Source: Pycnococcus provasolii
Lineage: Eukaryota; Chlorophyta; Pseudoscourfieldiophyceae; Pseudoscourfieldiales
Assembly: GCA_049487715.1 (NCBI GenBank)
Contig: CP150562.1
Span: 62,001-126,000 of the forward strand
Length of the DNA: 64,000 nt
Direction: 5' to 3'
Shown: piece by piece, positions 11,350 through 20,433 of the stretch
How the letters are laid out: every line of letters starts with the position of its first letter
Numbering within the stretch: the first letter of the stretch is position 1
Notes under the pieces: generated by a model
Told to the model about the DNA's origin: nothing
Database searches by the model: none
The model's input: only the letters and a program-made list of their open reading frames with translations
Position numbers and translations under genes: made by a program

Positions 11350-13152
11350 TTATTTCTTGCGAGCGCGCTTCGGCTGCTTGCCCGATCCAGACGCGGGGTT
11401 GGTCCCGTTGTCGAGGGGCGCCGCGGCAGCATCGCCATTCGCGTCATCCATGAGGTCGGCGCTCATCGCAGAGGGGATGGCGTGCATCGTCAGCACCTCC
11501 TCCGTGTTCGACATCGCCGCCTCGCGAGACAGCACAATCGTCTGCTGGTACTCGAGCCCGAACGTCAGCCACTTCTGCTTGCTTTGCATCACGCCGTCTC
11601 GCAGCTGCTTGAGATTGCGAAGCGGCTTTCCGTCGAAGCTGTGCACCGCCGTGTTGACAATTTCCTCGTAGCCGAAGCACGCGGGACACGCGAGAACATG
11701 CGCGAGGACCACCAACTGCTGATCCTCCGCATCCGCCATCCCGTGCAGAAGTCTGTCGAGCAGCTTCACCGGAGCCTCGTAGTCGTACTCCTTCCCATAC
11801 TCGCTCTTCAGGTACGGAACGGTCGCGACGGTGAACACGAGCCCGGCGACAATGAGGTAGCTCGGCCCACGCGACACCGACATGTATCTGCTCGAGTGCG
11901 GAGGCACGACGCGGCGAGCGCACCTCAGTGTGACGTCGACAGTGCGTTCGGCGCGCTTCTTGCTGCCGCCACCACCCTTTTTGCCTGCAGATGCTTCCTG
12001 TTCGTCTCCGCCGAGAAGAAGCTTAAGCTTCGCAGTTTCGCCAACCATCTTCTTGCTGACGAGGTACGAGAACGCAATGCGCTCGCCGCTTCGGAACGGA
12101 ACCGTGCCGTCGTTGGCAATTTTAATTCCGTCGAATTCAAGAAGCACGGCGGTGCCGCTGCTGATGTCCACCGGTGGGGTTAGTTTGCCTGCGCTGCGTG
12201 CCGTCGACCCCGTCGGCTCGATGCGTCGCACGAGTACGCCTTTCTGCGCGTGCTTCATACCCATCGCCTCGCGCAGCGCCGGACTTTCCATCTTCTGCCA
12301 CTCGATGCCGAGCGTGGGAAATCCGGTGAATCTTCCGTTCGCCTCGTAGTCCTGTATGAAGTGGTTGACGATGGGCGTGGGTATGATGTACCCGATGTTC
12401 TCGGCGTCGTCCGACTTGAGGCTTTGGAACGCGACGCCCGCGCACGTGCCGTCGCCGTAGAACGACGGCCCTCCCGAGTTTCCGCTGTTGATGGCTGCGT
12501 CTATCTGCACGCCCAGCAGTTCCGAGCTTCCGTGCACGTACGAGGTGACTTCGATGCGCGACACGACGCCGCTCGTGACGCTGATGGTGTCCCCTCCGAT
12601 GGGGTATCCGATGACGACGACGTTGTCCTGCAGTCTCGGCAGAGGTCCGAGCTGTATCGACGGCAAGCCTTTCCAGAACTCCGCGTCTTCCACCTCTAGC
12701 AGCGCAAGGTCACACTCCGTTCCGATGGCGAGCACGTTCGCGACGTACTTGGTGTCCGACCCTCGTCTCTTGACTTTCACCTGCGTGTGAAACTCGACGG
12801 CGTGTGCGTTTGTCAGGATCCGTTTCTTTTCGATGACGAATCCCGTGGATGTGCTTTGGTACTGTCTTTTGCGCTGCCACGGCAGGCTGAAGTTCGGTTC
12901 CGTGTGCGTGCAGAATATCTTCACGACGCCGTCCATGAGCGCTTCGTGCTGCGTCATGGCGAGCATGGCATCTTCCACATCAACCCCTTGATCCACGCCT
13001 GCCCTGATCGCCTCCACCTGTGTAGGCCCCTGAGGCGAACCGGGAGCATTCTTAGCACCTCCTGGACCTCCGACGCCTCCTGCCTTACCCGCCTTATTCT
13101 TGCCACCACCACCACCACCACCACCACCCCGTCGCGAAGGGGAGCCCGCCAT
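11350..13152 (-). CDS. DEG9: DEG/HtrA-family serine protease, DEG9-like
   Basis: 600 residues. Trypsin-like domain with a full triad: His117 in TNAHAVEF, Asp148 in ECDLALL, Ser226 in NSGNSGGPS, followed by PDZ-like sequence. No transit or signal peptide; the N-terminus is Gly/Lys rich and the C-terminus ends in KQPKRARKK, a nuclear-localisation type tail, which fits plant DEG9 (nuclear/nucleolar) rather than the plastid DEGs. It should degrade or process proteins without ATP. The ATG at 13152 starts a Gly-rich leader encoded by a GGT/GGC-type repeat. Convergent with the IQ gene and divergent from threonine dehydratase. Confidence 0.85.
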   Translation of the reverse strand: MAGSPSRRGGGGGGGGGKNKAGKAGGVGGPGGAKNAPGSPQGPTQVEAIRAGVDQGVDVEDAMLAMTQHEALMDGVVKIFCTHTEPNFSLPWQRKRQYQSTSTGFVIEKKRILTNAHAVEFHTQVKVKRRGSDTKYVANVLAIGTECDLALLEVEDAEFWKGLPSIQLGPLPRLQDNVVVIGYPIGGDTISVTSGVVSRIEVTSYVHGSSELLGVQIDAAINSGNSGGPSFYGDGTCAGVAFQSLKSDDAENIGYIIPTPIVNHFIQDYEANGRFTGFPTLGIEWQKMESPALREAMGMKHAQKGVLVRRIEPTGSTARSAGKLTPPVDISSGTAVLLEFDGIKIANDGTVPFRSGERIAFSYLVSKKMVGETAKLKLLLGGDEQEASAGKKGGGGSKKRAERTVDVTLRCARRVVPPHSSRYMSVSRGPSYLIVAGLVFTVATVPYLKSEYGKEYDYEAPVKLLDRLLHGMADAEDQQLVVLAHVLACPACFGYEEIVNTAVHSFDGKPLRNLKQLRDGVMQSKQKWLTFGLEYQQTIVLSREAAMSNTEEVLTMHAIPSAMSADLMDDANGDAAAAPLDNGTNPASGSGKQPKRARKK

Positions 13153-13736
13153 CAGTGAGGAACGACTCTTGAAGAGCCGAGCCTTGCAGGGAAATCCCAG
13201 GAGAAGAGAACGAAGAGCGCCGCCACCCCTAATAACCCTAAGGTTAACCCTAAAGGGCGAAACCCTAAAGATAAACCCTAAGGGTAAACCCTAACCCCTA
13301 ACCCTAACCCCTAACCCCTAAGGATAAACCCCTAACCCTAACCCCTAATGATAAACCCTAACCCCTAACCCCTAAAGATAAACCCCTAAAGGTAACCCCT
13401 AACCCCTAAAGGAACCAAATTCGTACATATGAGTCTGCGCCCCCCCGAAGAATCTGCCCCGAGGGAGGAGGACTCTGAGGTTGTTTGTGCGACTCTCCGA
13501 CTCTCCGTCCCTGGACCAGCCTACGACGGCACCCCAAGGCAAGTCTGAGTTCAACCTCCGCCGGCCGCCACAGCACCTAGCTAGAGGGCAGGGCAATACG
13601 CGTCTGCCCCCTCCCCTCCCCTCCCCTCCGCGTCTGTCTGTCGACGGTCGGTCGCGTCACCTGTCGCGTCACTCACTCACTCGCTTGAGCGAATCATACA
13701 TAAGTTTCATTCTCATAGCTTTCGTCGAGTTCGAGG
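13153..13736. promoter_or_regulatory. Divergent spacer with interstitial telomeric repeats
   Basis: Between DEG9 and threonine dehydratase. From about 13225 to 13410 it is built of CCCTAA and CCCCTAA units broken by AAGGATAAA and AAAGATAAA insertions, about 20 degenerate units in one orientation. The remainder (13411-13736) has pyrimidine-rich runs and no gene. Confidence 0.75.
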
Positions 13737-15719
13737 ATGTATACCTACTCGAAGTCCAACCACGGGTTAACACCTCATAATAGGCATAACGGGCATGTCC
13801 TCCGTGGTACTTCACTTAAAGGTCTAAAAAGAAACCAGAATTCCCATCATGATTTAGGTGTTGTTAGGTGTCGTGTCTCTGCGCCTGACAAAAGCTCGGC
13901 GTCGTCGTCAGCGTCAGCAGCATCACCACCACATGACGACGACGAGAACAACAACAACAACAACAACGCACACCCGGGAAGCCATCTCATCGTCGAAGCG
14001 AAACCTGACGACATTCCACTCGAGCTGGGACAACTAGGACCTATCGGACACCGCAACGCAAACTCCAAGCCCGCGGGGAACTTCGACGCAAGCAACTCAA
14101 AGCCGTCGAGCGAAGAGTACCTGCGCATGGTGCTCACAAGCAACGTCTACGACGTCGCGCACGAATCGGCGCTCGACAAACTGCACCGGCTCTCAGAAAG
14201 GTACCCGCACGCAGACATTCTCATGAAGAGGGAAGACCTGCAGAGCGTCTTCTCGTTCAAGCTCAGAGGTGCGTACAACAAAATGGCATCCTTGACGGCG
14301 GAAGAGCTCGCACGTGGCGTCATATGCTCGAGTGCAGGAAACCACGCGCAGGGTGTCGCGCTGAGCGCCAAGAGACTGGGAACCGACGCGCTCATCGCCA
14401 TGCCAACCAACACGCCGGGAATCAAAGTCGAGAGCGTTCGTAGACTCGGTGGAAACGTACACCTAGTTGGCGAGACGTACGACGCATGCCAGGCATGGGC
14501 GAAAAAGACGGCAGAGGAGCAGGGACGCGTCTACGTGCACCCGTTCGACGATCCGCACGTCATCGCCGGCCAGGGAACCGTGGGACTGGAAATTCTCACG
14601 CAGCTTGGAAGAGCAAACGGAAACACGAAGTCGGCTGACACCACGCAGGATGTCATATTCGTTCCCGTCGGAGGAGGTGGGCTCATCGCCGGCATCGCGA
14701 CGTACGTCAAGGCACTTCGTCCTGACGTTCTCGTCGTTGGCGTCGAGCCGTCTGGCGCGAATGCGATGATGCAAAGCCTTGCACGCAGCGACGACAAGCG
14801 CGTCGTGCTCAGCACGGTGGACGGCTTCTGCGACGGCGTTGCCGTTCGCACGCCTGGTGACGAGACGCTGCGTGTTGCACGCCACACGGTCGATGGCATT
14901 GTCACCGTTCCCACGAACCGCGTCTGTGCGGCGATTCGCGATGCGTTTGACGACACGCGAAGCATCCTCGAGCCCGCGGGTGCCGTGGCGCTCGCCGGAT
15001 GCAAGGACTGGCTTGCAAGCCGCGCGGAGGAGGCGGAAGAAAAGGGCATTCGGTATCGCTGCGTTTGCATATCTTCGGGAGCAAATGTTAACTTTAGCCG
15101 CCTTCGCGTCGTGAGCGACCTCGCGGACCTCGGCGATCGCGCGGAGAGGCTGTTCGTGACGCGCATCGACGAAACGCCTGGATCGTTCTTAAGTTTCGTG
15201 CGCGATGCAACAGACAACGGCGAGGGAAGCGTGGATTTCAGCGAGTTCAAGTACCGCTACCACCCCGGCTCGTCCGCGAACATCTTCTACTCGGTGAAGT
15301 GCCGAACAGACGATCGCGAGGCTATGCTCGAGCGCATTGCTCGCAACGACGGGCGTGTCACGCACGACCTATCCGGCAGCGACGTCGCTGCCACGCACCT
15401 GCGCCACATCGTTGGAGGAAAGGAGCGCATTCCCTTTGAGCGATTTTACCAGTTCCAGTTCCCCGAGCGACCTGGCACACTTCTTCAGTTCCTCGAGACT
15501 GTTGCGCCCGCGTACAACATCACGCTGTTCCACTACAGGAGTAGCGGCACGTTCGAGGCGAACATTCTGATTGGCCTTCAGGTGAGCCCCGGTGCCCAGG
15601 AGAGCGAGCTCGAGAGTCTGTGCCAGAATTTGATGGACGAGCACGGGTTCAAGATGCGCAACTTGATGGATGACGCGACCGAGGCTGCCGGCTTGGAATT
15701 GCTTCTAGGCGCAACTTAA
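13737..15719 (+). CDS. OMR1: Threonine dehydratase (biosynthetic), plastid
   Basis: Committed step of isoleucine synthesis: threonine to 2-oxobutanoate and ammonia, PLP-dependent. 660 residues. PLP-fold domain from about 125: FSFKLRGAYN carries the PLP lysine, SSAGNHAQGVALSA and VPVGGGGLIAGIA are phosphate/cofactor loops. Two C-terminal ACT-like regulatory domains (about 475-560 and 570-650; ERPGTLLQFLE in the second) match the plant isoleucine-sensitive enzyme. The first 45 residues are basic and end in VRCRVSA, a plausible plastid cleavage region, but are encoded by much less GC-rich codons than the rest, so the exact start or a 5' intron remains open. An Asn run and acidic linker follow (about 60-80). 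Confidence 0.92.
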   Translation: MYTYSKSNHGLTPHNRHNGHVLRGTSLKGLKRNQNSHHDLGVVRCRVSAPDKSSASSSASAASPPHDDDENNNNNNNAHPGSHLIVEAKPDDIPLELGQLGPIGHRNANSKPAGNFDASNSKPSSEEYLRMVLTSNVYDVAHESALDKLHRLSERYPHADILMKREDLQSVFSFKLRGAYNKMASLTAEELARGVICSSAGNHAQGVALSAKRLGTDALIAMPTNTPGIKVESVRRLGGNVHLVGETYDACQAWAKKTAEEQGRVYVHPFDDPHVIAGQGTVGLEILTQLGRANGNTKSADTTQDVIFVPVGGGGLIAGIATYVKALRPDVLVVGVEPSGANAMMQSLARSDDKRVVLSTVDGFCDGVAVRTPGDETLRVARHTVDGIVTVPTNRVCAAIRDAFDDTRSILEPAGAVALAGCKDWLASRAEEAEEKGIRYRCVCISSGANVNFSRLRVVSDLADLGDRAERLFVTRIDETPGSFLSFVRDATDNGEGSVDFSEFKYRYHPGSSANIFYSVKCRTDDREAMLERIARNDGRVTHDLSGSDVAATHLRHIVGGKERIPFERFYQFQFPERPGTLLQFLETVAPAYNITLFHYRSSGTFEANILIGLQVSPGAQESELESLCQNLMDEHGFKMRNLMDDATEAAGLELLLGAT

Positions 15720-15756
15720 GGTGAATGAAAATGATTTTAATGAACAACAAATGATG

Positions 15757-16732
15757 CTATATTACCACAAATGGCCCACGGACGCCCTCGGGAGGCGCCT
15801 GGCCTTCGTCGTTGTCTCCCCAGCACGCGACACTGCCGTCGCGTCGCAGCGCCAGCGAGTGCCGGGCACCCGCAGCAATCGCGACGAAGTCACCGTCGAC
15901 GCCATCGGGAGGTGCCTCGCCGTTGTTGTTGCGTCCCCAGCATGCGACGTTGCCGTCGCGTCGCAACGCCAACGAGTGATTCACACCCGCGGCGATCGCG
16001 ACGAAGTCGCCGTCCACGCCGTCGGGAGGTGCTTGGCCCCAGCGGTTGCGTCCCCAGCATGCGACGTTGCCGTTGCTTCGCAGCGCCAACGAGTGCCGCC
16101 AACCTGCAGAAATCGCGATGAAGTCGCCGTCGACTCCGTCGGGAGGTGCCTGGCCGTTGTTGTTGTATCCCCAGCATGCGACGTTGCCGTTGCTTCGCAG
16201 CGCCAACGAGTGATCACCACCCGCAGCGATGGCGACGAAGTCGCCGTCGACGCCGTCGGGAGGCGCCTGGCCTTCGTTGTTTTGTCCCCAGCACGCGACG
16301 CTTCCGTCATCTCGCAGTGCGAGCGAGTGCTCGTCACCCGCGGCGATCGCGACGAAGTCGCCGTCGACTCCGTCGGGAGGCACCTGTTCCTGATCGTTAT
16401 ATCCCCAGCAAGCGACATTGCCGTCACTTCGCAGCGCCAATATGTAATTCCAAGATGAAGAAACCGCGGTGAAGTCGCCATCGACGCCGTCGGGAGGTGC
16501 TTGGTCCTCAGAACGCGATTCCCAGTCGTTGCCTCCCCAGCATGCGACACCTGCCGTTTACTCGCAGCGCCAACGAGTGGAAACCACCTGCGGAAATAAT
16601 CCTTGATGATAGTCTCGCAGCTTTCACTCGCTCGCGCTCCTTGCGCAGTCTACGTTCGCGCTGCCACGGCACGAACGCGAGACGAAGTGCTTCGTACGCG
16701 AGTTCTCCCAGAGAGTCCCGACGTCCTGACAT
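15757..16732 (-). pseudogene. RCC1-like repeat protein gene, broken by one-base frameshift (copy A)
   Basis: Reading from the ATG at 16732, the N-terminus has WQRERRLRKERERVKAAR, then the first repeat HSLALRVNG. At about 16545-16550 one extra base (AACGGCAGGTGTCGC where sister repeats have AACGGCAGTGTCGC) shifts the frame. The repeats then continue in the next frame to 15757 with about six units of the pattern DGVDGDFVAIAAG..HSLALR.DG.VACWG. Such RCC1-type repeats form beta-propellers. It ends with RGPFVVI, like copy C (RGPF). Whether this is a true pseudogene or a sequencing indel cannot be told from one assembly. Related copies lie at 22728 and 44112. Confidence 0.7.
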
Positions 16733-16922
16733 GGCACTTCAAAATGGGCCTGCTTTGCAGCCTGCTTCGCCCAGAAAAGCTTTGCCCCAAGCCCTGAGCC
16801 CCTGAGCCACCTGGCCCGACCAAGGGTGAGCCCCCGAATTGGGAAACCAACGCGACCGTTTCCGGGAGAAAGTTCGTCCGTCGCCCGCCATTGTGCGTCT
16901 CAGGCTTCGTCGTGCACGCTTC

Positions 16923-17921
16923 ATGGTAGAAGAACGCCAGAGGATGTCCGCGGACGACAAGAGCCGCCTCGCCAAGTGGCGCCGCATGCTCGCCGCGTGG
17001 TCATCCTTCGTCGCATCCGACCCGTGCGCCGTGCGTCGACGCGTGTGGAGGGGCGTGCCCTCGCCCGTGCGCGGAAACGTCTGGACGCTCCTCCTGTCAG
17101 CGTCAGCGGTCTCAGAGCTCTACCCTCCGAACACGTTCGCACGCCTGTGCCTGTTTGACAGTGCGGCGGATGCCAATAGGAACGTCGACGAGATTGTGCG
17201 CGACCTGCCGCGCACGTTTCCCAAGGTGGCGTACTTCGCAAGGCGCAACGGGCCGGGACAGCGTGCGCTCTTCAACGTGCTCAAGGCGTTCACGTCGTTT
17301 GACGCCAAGCTCGGGTACGTGCAGGGCATGGGCTTCATCGCGGGAACGCTCTTGCTGCACATGAGCGAAGAGAGCGCGTTCTGGAGTCTTGTGAGCATGC
17401 TGAATGCGTGCACGCACGCGCACGAGCCGCCCATGTCCCAGCTGTTCGCAGAAGGCATGCCGCTGCTACGTCGACGTTGCTTCGAGCTCGACCGCCTGCT
17501 GGCCATCGCCGCGCCGAGGCTGAAGAGCCACTTTGCCAGCGAGGGAATGCACCCGACGATGTTTGCAAGCCACTGGTACACAACCATCCACTCGTGCGGT
17601 GCGTCTCCCGAAGCGGCTGCTCGCGTATGGGACGTCGCTCTGGCGGAGGGTCCCGGCATGACGAGCCACCGGGTTGCCATTGCCATGCTGCTTGCCGACG
17701 CCGACGAGCTGCTCTTGCTTCCGTTTGACGCGCTCGTTCCCCGCGTGCGCTCTTTGCCTGAGGTGATTGAGAGCCGGCTGTTTCCGAGCTTGGACGCGTT
17801 CATGCACGCCGTTGCCAAGGCGGCGGAGGTGGTGACGCACCAAGCTTTGGACCGCATTGCGGACGAGTGGGTGGAGTCGGACCGAAGCTCCGCAGCGCCG
17901 TTGGCGATTCCACGACAATAA
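16923..17921 (+). CDS. TBC-domain Rab GTPase-activating protein
   Basis: 332 residues from the ATG at 16923. TBC domain: RRRVWRGVPSPVRGNVWTLL opens it, IVRDLPRTFP carries the catalytic arginine finger and GYVQGMGFIAG the glutamine finger, so it should be active in GTP hydrolysis by a Rab in membrane traffic. The domain runs to about residue 290 without an obvious partner domain. The frame remains open to about 16830 with no ATG; sequence reading NQRDRF there resembles the region before the domain in other TBC proteins, so an upstream exon is possible. It is divergent from RCC1-like copy A. Confidence 0.82.
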   Translation: MVEERQRMSADDKSRLAKWRRMLAAWSSFVASDPCAVRRRVWRGVPSPVRGNVWTLLLSASAVSELYPPNTFARLCLFDSAADANRNVDEIVRDLPRTFPKVAYFARRNGPGQRALFNVLKAFTSFDAKLGYVQGMGFIAGTLLLHMSEESAFWSLVSMLNACTHAHEPPMSQLFAEGMPLLRRRCFELDRLLAIAAPRLKSHFASEGMHPTMFASHWYTTIHSCGASPEAAARVWDVALAEGPGMTSHRVAIAMLLADADELLLLPFDALVPRVRSLPEVIESRLFPSLDAFMHAVAKAAEVVTHQALDRIADEWVESDRSSAAPLAIPRQ

Positions 17922-18057
17922 CCGCACCACTGTGCGAGAGAGCGTGTTTGTAGATTTTACGTGTTTTATTCTTTACAATGTAATATAAATTAGCTTCCAA
18001 ACAAAACTTCAGAGGAGAATGGAATCAGGCGCCGGCACTTTTTCCGTCAAGGTTCCC

Positions 18058-18315
18058 TCACTGTCCGCCGTTTTGCTGCGCTTGTCTTCTGACGGTGGCC
18101 AGCTGCGCCTCGACATGTTCCATTTTCCTTTCGAGCGCCACCACCTTGGCCTCGGCGCGTTCGAGTTTTTTCATGGCTGACTGTTGGAAGGTTGCAAGAA
18201 ATTCGGACATGCGCGCCATGGATGCGCGCATCGCCTTGAGCGCTTCTCTCTGCTGCGCGTCGGCGGCGAGGGCGGAGTGCACCCCGCCGGTGGCTGTGGC
18301 TGGGGAGGACGCCAT
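18058..18315 (-). CDS. BRK1: BRICK1/HSPC300-like subunit of the SCAR/WAVE complex
   Basis: 85 residues from the ATG at 18315. Coiled coil over most of its length: MSEFLATFQQSAMKKLERAE and then VVALERKMEHVEAQL align with the BRK1 core (FL..F...L..LN.KL..LERR.E..EA). Family length is about 75-85. BRK1 stabilises the SCAR/WAVE complex that activates Arp2/3 actin nucleation. It shares a roughly 100-base divergent promoter with the rhomboid gene. Confidence 0.75.
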   Translation of the reverse strand: MASSPATATGGVHSALAADAQQREALKAMRASMARMSEFLATFQQSAMKKLERAEAKVVALERKMEHVEAQLATVRRQAQQNGGQ

Positions 18316-18417
18316 ACCTTTAGGTGGGGGGAAGGGAATGGGGAACTCCCAACCCCGAACTAATTCGGGGTTCCACAAAGGCGACTTCCGCTCCCCTCCT
18401 TCATTCCCGTCTCCGCG

Positions 18418-19362
18418 ATGTTCCACCCCGGCGTGCGCGTGCGCCACGGGCCTCGGTTCCGCGGCGGCGGCGCGCGCGGCGTCGACCCGTGGCTTCTCGT
18501 CGTGCTCTTCCAGGCGTTCCAGCGATTTCAAGCCATGGAGCGAAAACCGCCAGTCACCATTGGACTCATCGTAGCTTGCGCCGTCGCCTTTGTGGTGCCG
18601 GAGCAGGTGGGTGCCATTTTTGGCGCAAGAACCGTCGACGCCGCGTGTCTCCAGCCGTACTCGGTCGTTCTCAAAGCTGAGCTGATGCGACTTCTCTCTT
18701 GCTCGTGGTTTCACGGCGACGAAATCTCGCTCGCATACAACGCGTCAAGCTTGCTGTGGAAGGGATACCAGCTCGAAACGCGCATGGGTAGCGAGACGTT
18801 CGCCATGGTCACCGTCATGCTCTCGGTCCTTTCCAGCGCGTGCGCGGTTATCACTGCGGGCGTGCTCTCGCTCGCCTTTCAAAATCACGACGCGCTGTAC
18901 GCCTGCACGTACGGCTTGTCCCCCCTGCTCTTTGCGCTCAAGGTTGTGCTATACAATGATCCTGACGCCGGCGACGCGCGAGGAAACGTCAGCTTCTTTG
19001 GACTCGTGGACGTGCCGAAGCGTTGGGCGGCACTCGCGGAGATGGGACTGCTTCACCTCATGCACCCGTCGTTGGCAATGCTTAACGTGCACGCCGGCGG
19101 CGCGCTTGCCGGCTTCACGTATGTGCACCGTCACCGCATTCTCAGGCAGCTCGCACGCTTCAGCGCGACCGCGGCGCGAGCTGCTGAGGGAACGGGCGCA
19201 GCGCCACGGCCGCCACCGCGGCAGCCTCAGCCTCAGCCTCAGCCTCAGCCGCGAGGCCAAGAGCGCGAAATGCCGCCGCAGCAGCAGCAGCACGACGACG
19301 CGACTCTGCGTCGTAGAGCTGCGGCGGCGGCGGCGACACGCGCGGAACGCTTCACGCGTTAA
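18418..19362 (+). CDS. Rhomboid-family intramembrane protease, RHBDD1-like
   Basis: 314 residues with about six membrane segments between residues 20 and 245. The PPVTIGLIVACAVAFVVP start, SWFHGDEISLAYNASSLLWK (the L1/TM2 HxxxN-type region), Ser168 in CTYGLSPLLFALK and His225 in NVHAGGALAG align with the RHBDD1 layout, so the Ser-His dyad is present. The usual GxSG motif is GLSP here. The C-terminal tail is Pro/Gln rich (PQ repeat near 19224-19250) and Ala/Arg rich. It likely cleaves membrane protein substrates in the secretory pathway by family analogy. Confidence 0.8.
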   Translation: MFHPGVRVRHGPRFRGGGARGVDPWLLVVLFQAFQRFQAMERKPPVTIGLIVACAVAFVVPEQVGAIFGARTVDAACLQPYSVVLKAELMRLLSCSWFHGDEISLAYNASSLLWKGYQLETRMGSETFAMVTVMLSVLSSACAVITAGVLSLAFQNHDALYACTYGLSPLLFALKVVLYNDPDAGDARGNVSFFGLVDVPKRWAALAEMGLLHLMHPSLAMLNVHAGGALAGFTYVHRHRILRQLARFSATAARAAEGTGAAPRPPPRQPQPQPQPQPRGQEREMPPQQQQHDDATLRRRAAAAAATRAERFTR

Positions 19363-19414
19363 GTAGTGTGTGTAAACTCTTTTCCCCTTTCATTATACGT
19401 GATGTTTTCATTTG

Positions 19415-20263
19415 TTACAAAGTGCACTGAAAGCTTGCGAGCGCCGACGCCGTATCAGCATCAAGCTGGTCGTCCCACGCGCGGTCCTCTGCACTTGCGC
19501 GTATGGTCAGAAGTGTCTGATCCGCTCGAAGCACGGTAACACAGCGGTTACGCCTTCGTATGGTGGGCAGAGGTCCGTCGTCGCGGGGCGACAGGCACAT
19601 CGCCTTTCCGTCGAGTCCTTGCGTCGCGTCAATCTTCCCGCGGCACACCTCGACAACGTACTCGTATTTGATGGCAGGTGCGGTGCAATTTTGTACGTTT
19701 GTTGCTTGAGCGTCGAGGAGGTTGAACGCGACCGTTCCTGACTCGCCGTTGACGACGCCTGCAACGCTATCGGTTGTCCCAAAGACGACGGCGTCGGCGA
19801 GAGGTTGCGTGATGGCTCGCGAAATCTGCTCGGCTGACGGCGTCGCAGAGGACTCGTTTGAGGAGGTTTGCAATATGAGGTTTCGTAGCGCCTCGGGATA
19901 CGGCTCCGTGCGTACGGATATGACTGCGAATCTCCTCAAGTCCGTCGCAATGGCGAGCGTCTCGCCTGATGACGATGTGCCCAGGAAGGATGCTGGCGAC
20001 GACGACGACGATGGCCGGTTCGCCGCGACGCGAAATCCCACGGGCGCCGTGAACGAGAAGAGGTCAGACGACACGACACTCGCTGGCGCGGGCTGCACGG
20101 GCGGCGGGCGCGCGAAAGATGGCGATGGTGACAGTAGATTGGACGAGATATATATCGACGCGAGGAGAGAGGATCGGCGCGAGCGATGAGAGCACGCGAC
20201 TGCAACAACTGCGCGGCGACGGCCGCGAGAGGGCGCCGCCGTCGTGCGACAAGGAGCCGACAT
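19415..20263 (-). CDS. PsbP-like domain protein, probably thylakoid lumen
   Basis: 282 residues from the ATG at 20263. The N-terminus reads as a bipartite leader: MSAPCRTTAAPSRGRRRA (basic, Ser/Ala rich) then a hydrophobic stretch around SLLASIYISSNLLS. The mature part begins FSFTAPVGFRV, like the PsbP fold's first strand. The end has KYEYVVEVCRGKI, a paired RRR..VTVLRADQTLLTIRASA and final W..L....ALASF, matching the end of PsbP-like (PPD) proteins. These act around photosystem assembly. Assignment is by pattern, not by a strict motif. In tandem with the MYST gene on the same strand. Confidence 0.62.
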   Translation of the reverse strand: MSAPCRTTAAPSRGRRRAVVAVACSHRSRRSSLLASIYISSNLLSPSPSFARPPPVQPAPASVVSSDLFSFTAPVGFRVAANRPSSSSSPASFLGTSSSGETLAIATDLRRFAVISVRTEPYPEALRNLILQTSSNESSATPSAEQISRAITQPLADAVVFGTTDSVAGVVNGESGTVAFNLLDAQATNVQNCTAPAIKYEYVVEVCRGKIDATQGLDGKAMCLSPRDDGPLPTIRRRNRCVTVLRADQTLLTIRASAEDRAWDDQLDADTASALASFQCTL

Positions 20264-20433
20264 GAACCGATCGCCAACAAAAAAGGGAAAAAAGGGACGG
20301 ACCTTATCTGCAAGAGTTGGGAAAATATCTCCCCCCTGGTAAGAATCAAACCCCCAAACACACGTTGTCAAATGGTCAAATGGTGTTTTTCGTCACGTCA
20401 CGCTACAAAAAAAAGAAAACAACCTGCGTTGTG

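Noticed and set aside
15721-16458. Plus-strand open frame opposite RCC1-like copy A
   Set aside because: It is the antisense shadow of the RCC1 repeats, starts with GTG, and has repeat-derived Arg/Val-rich composition.
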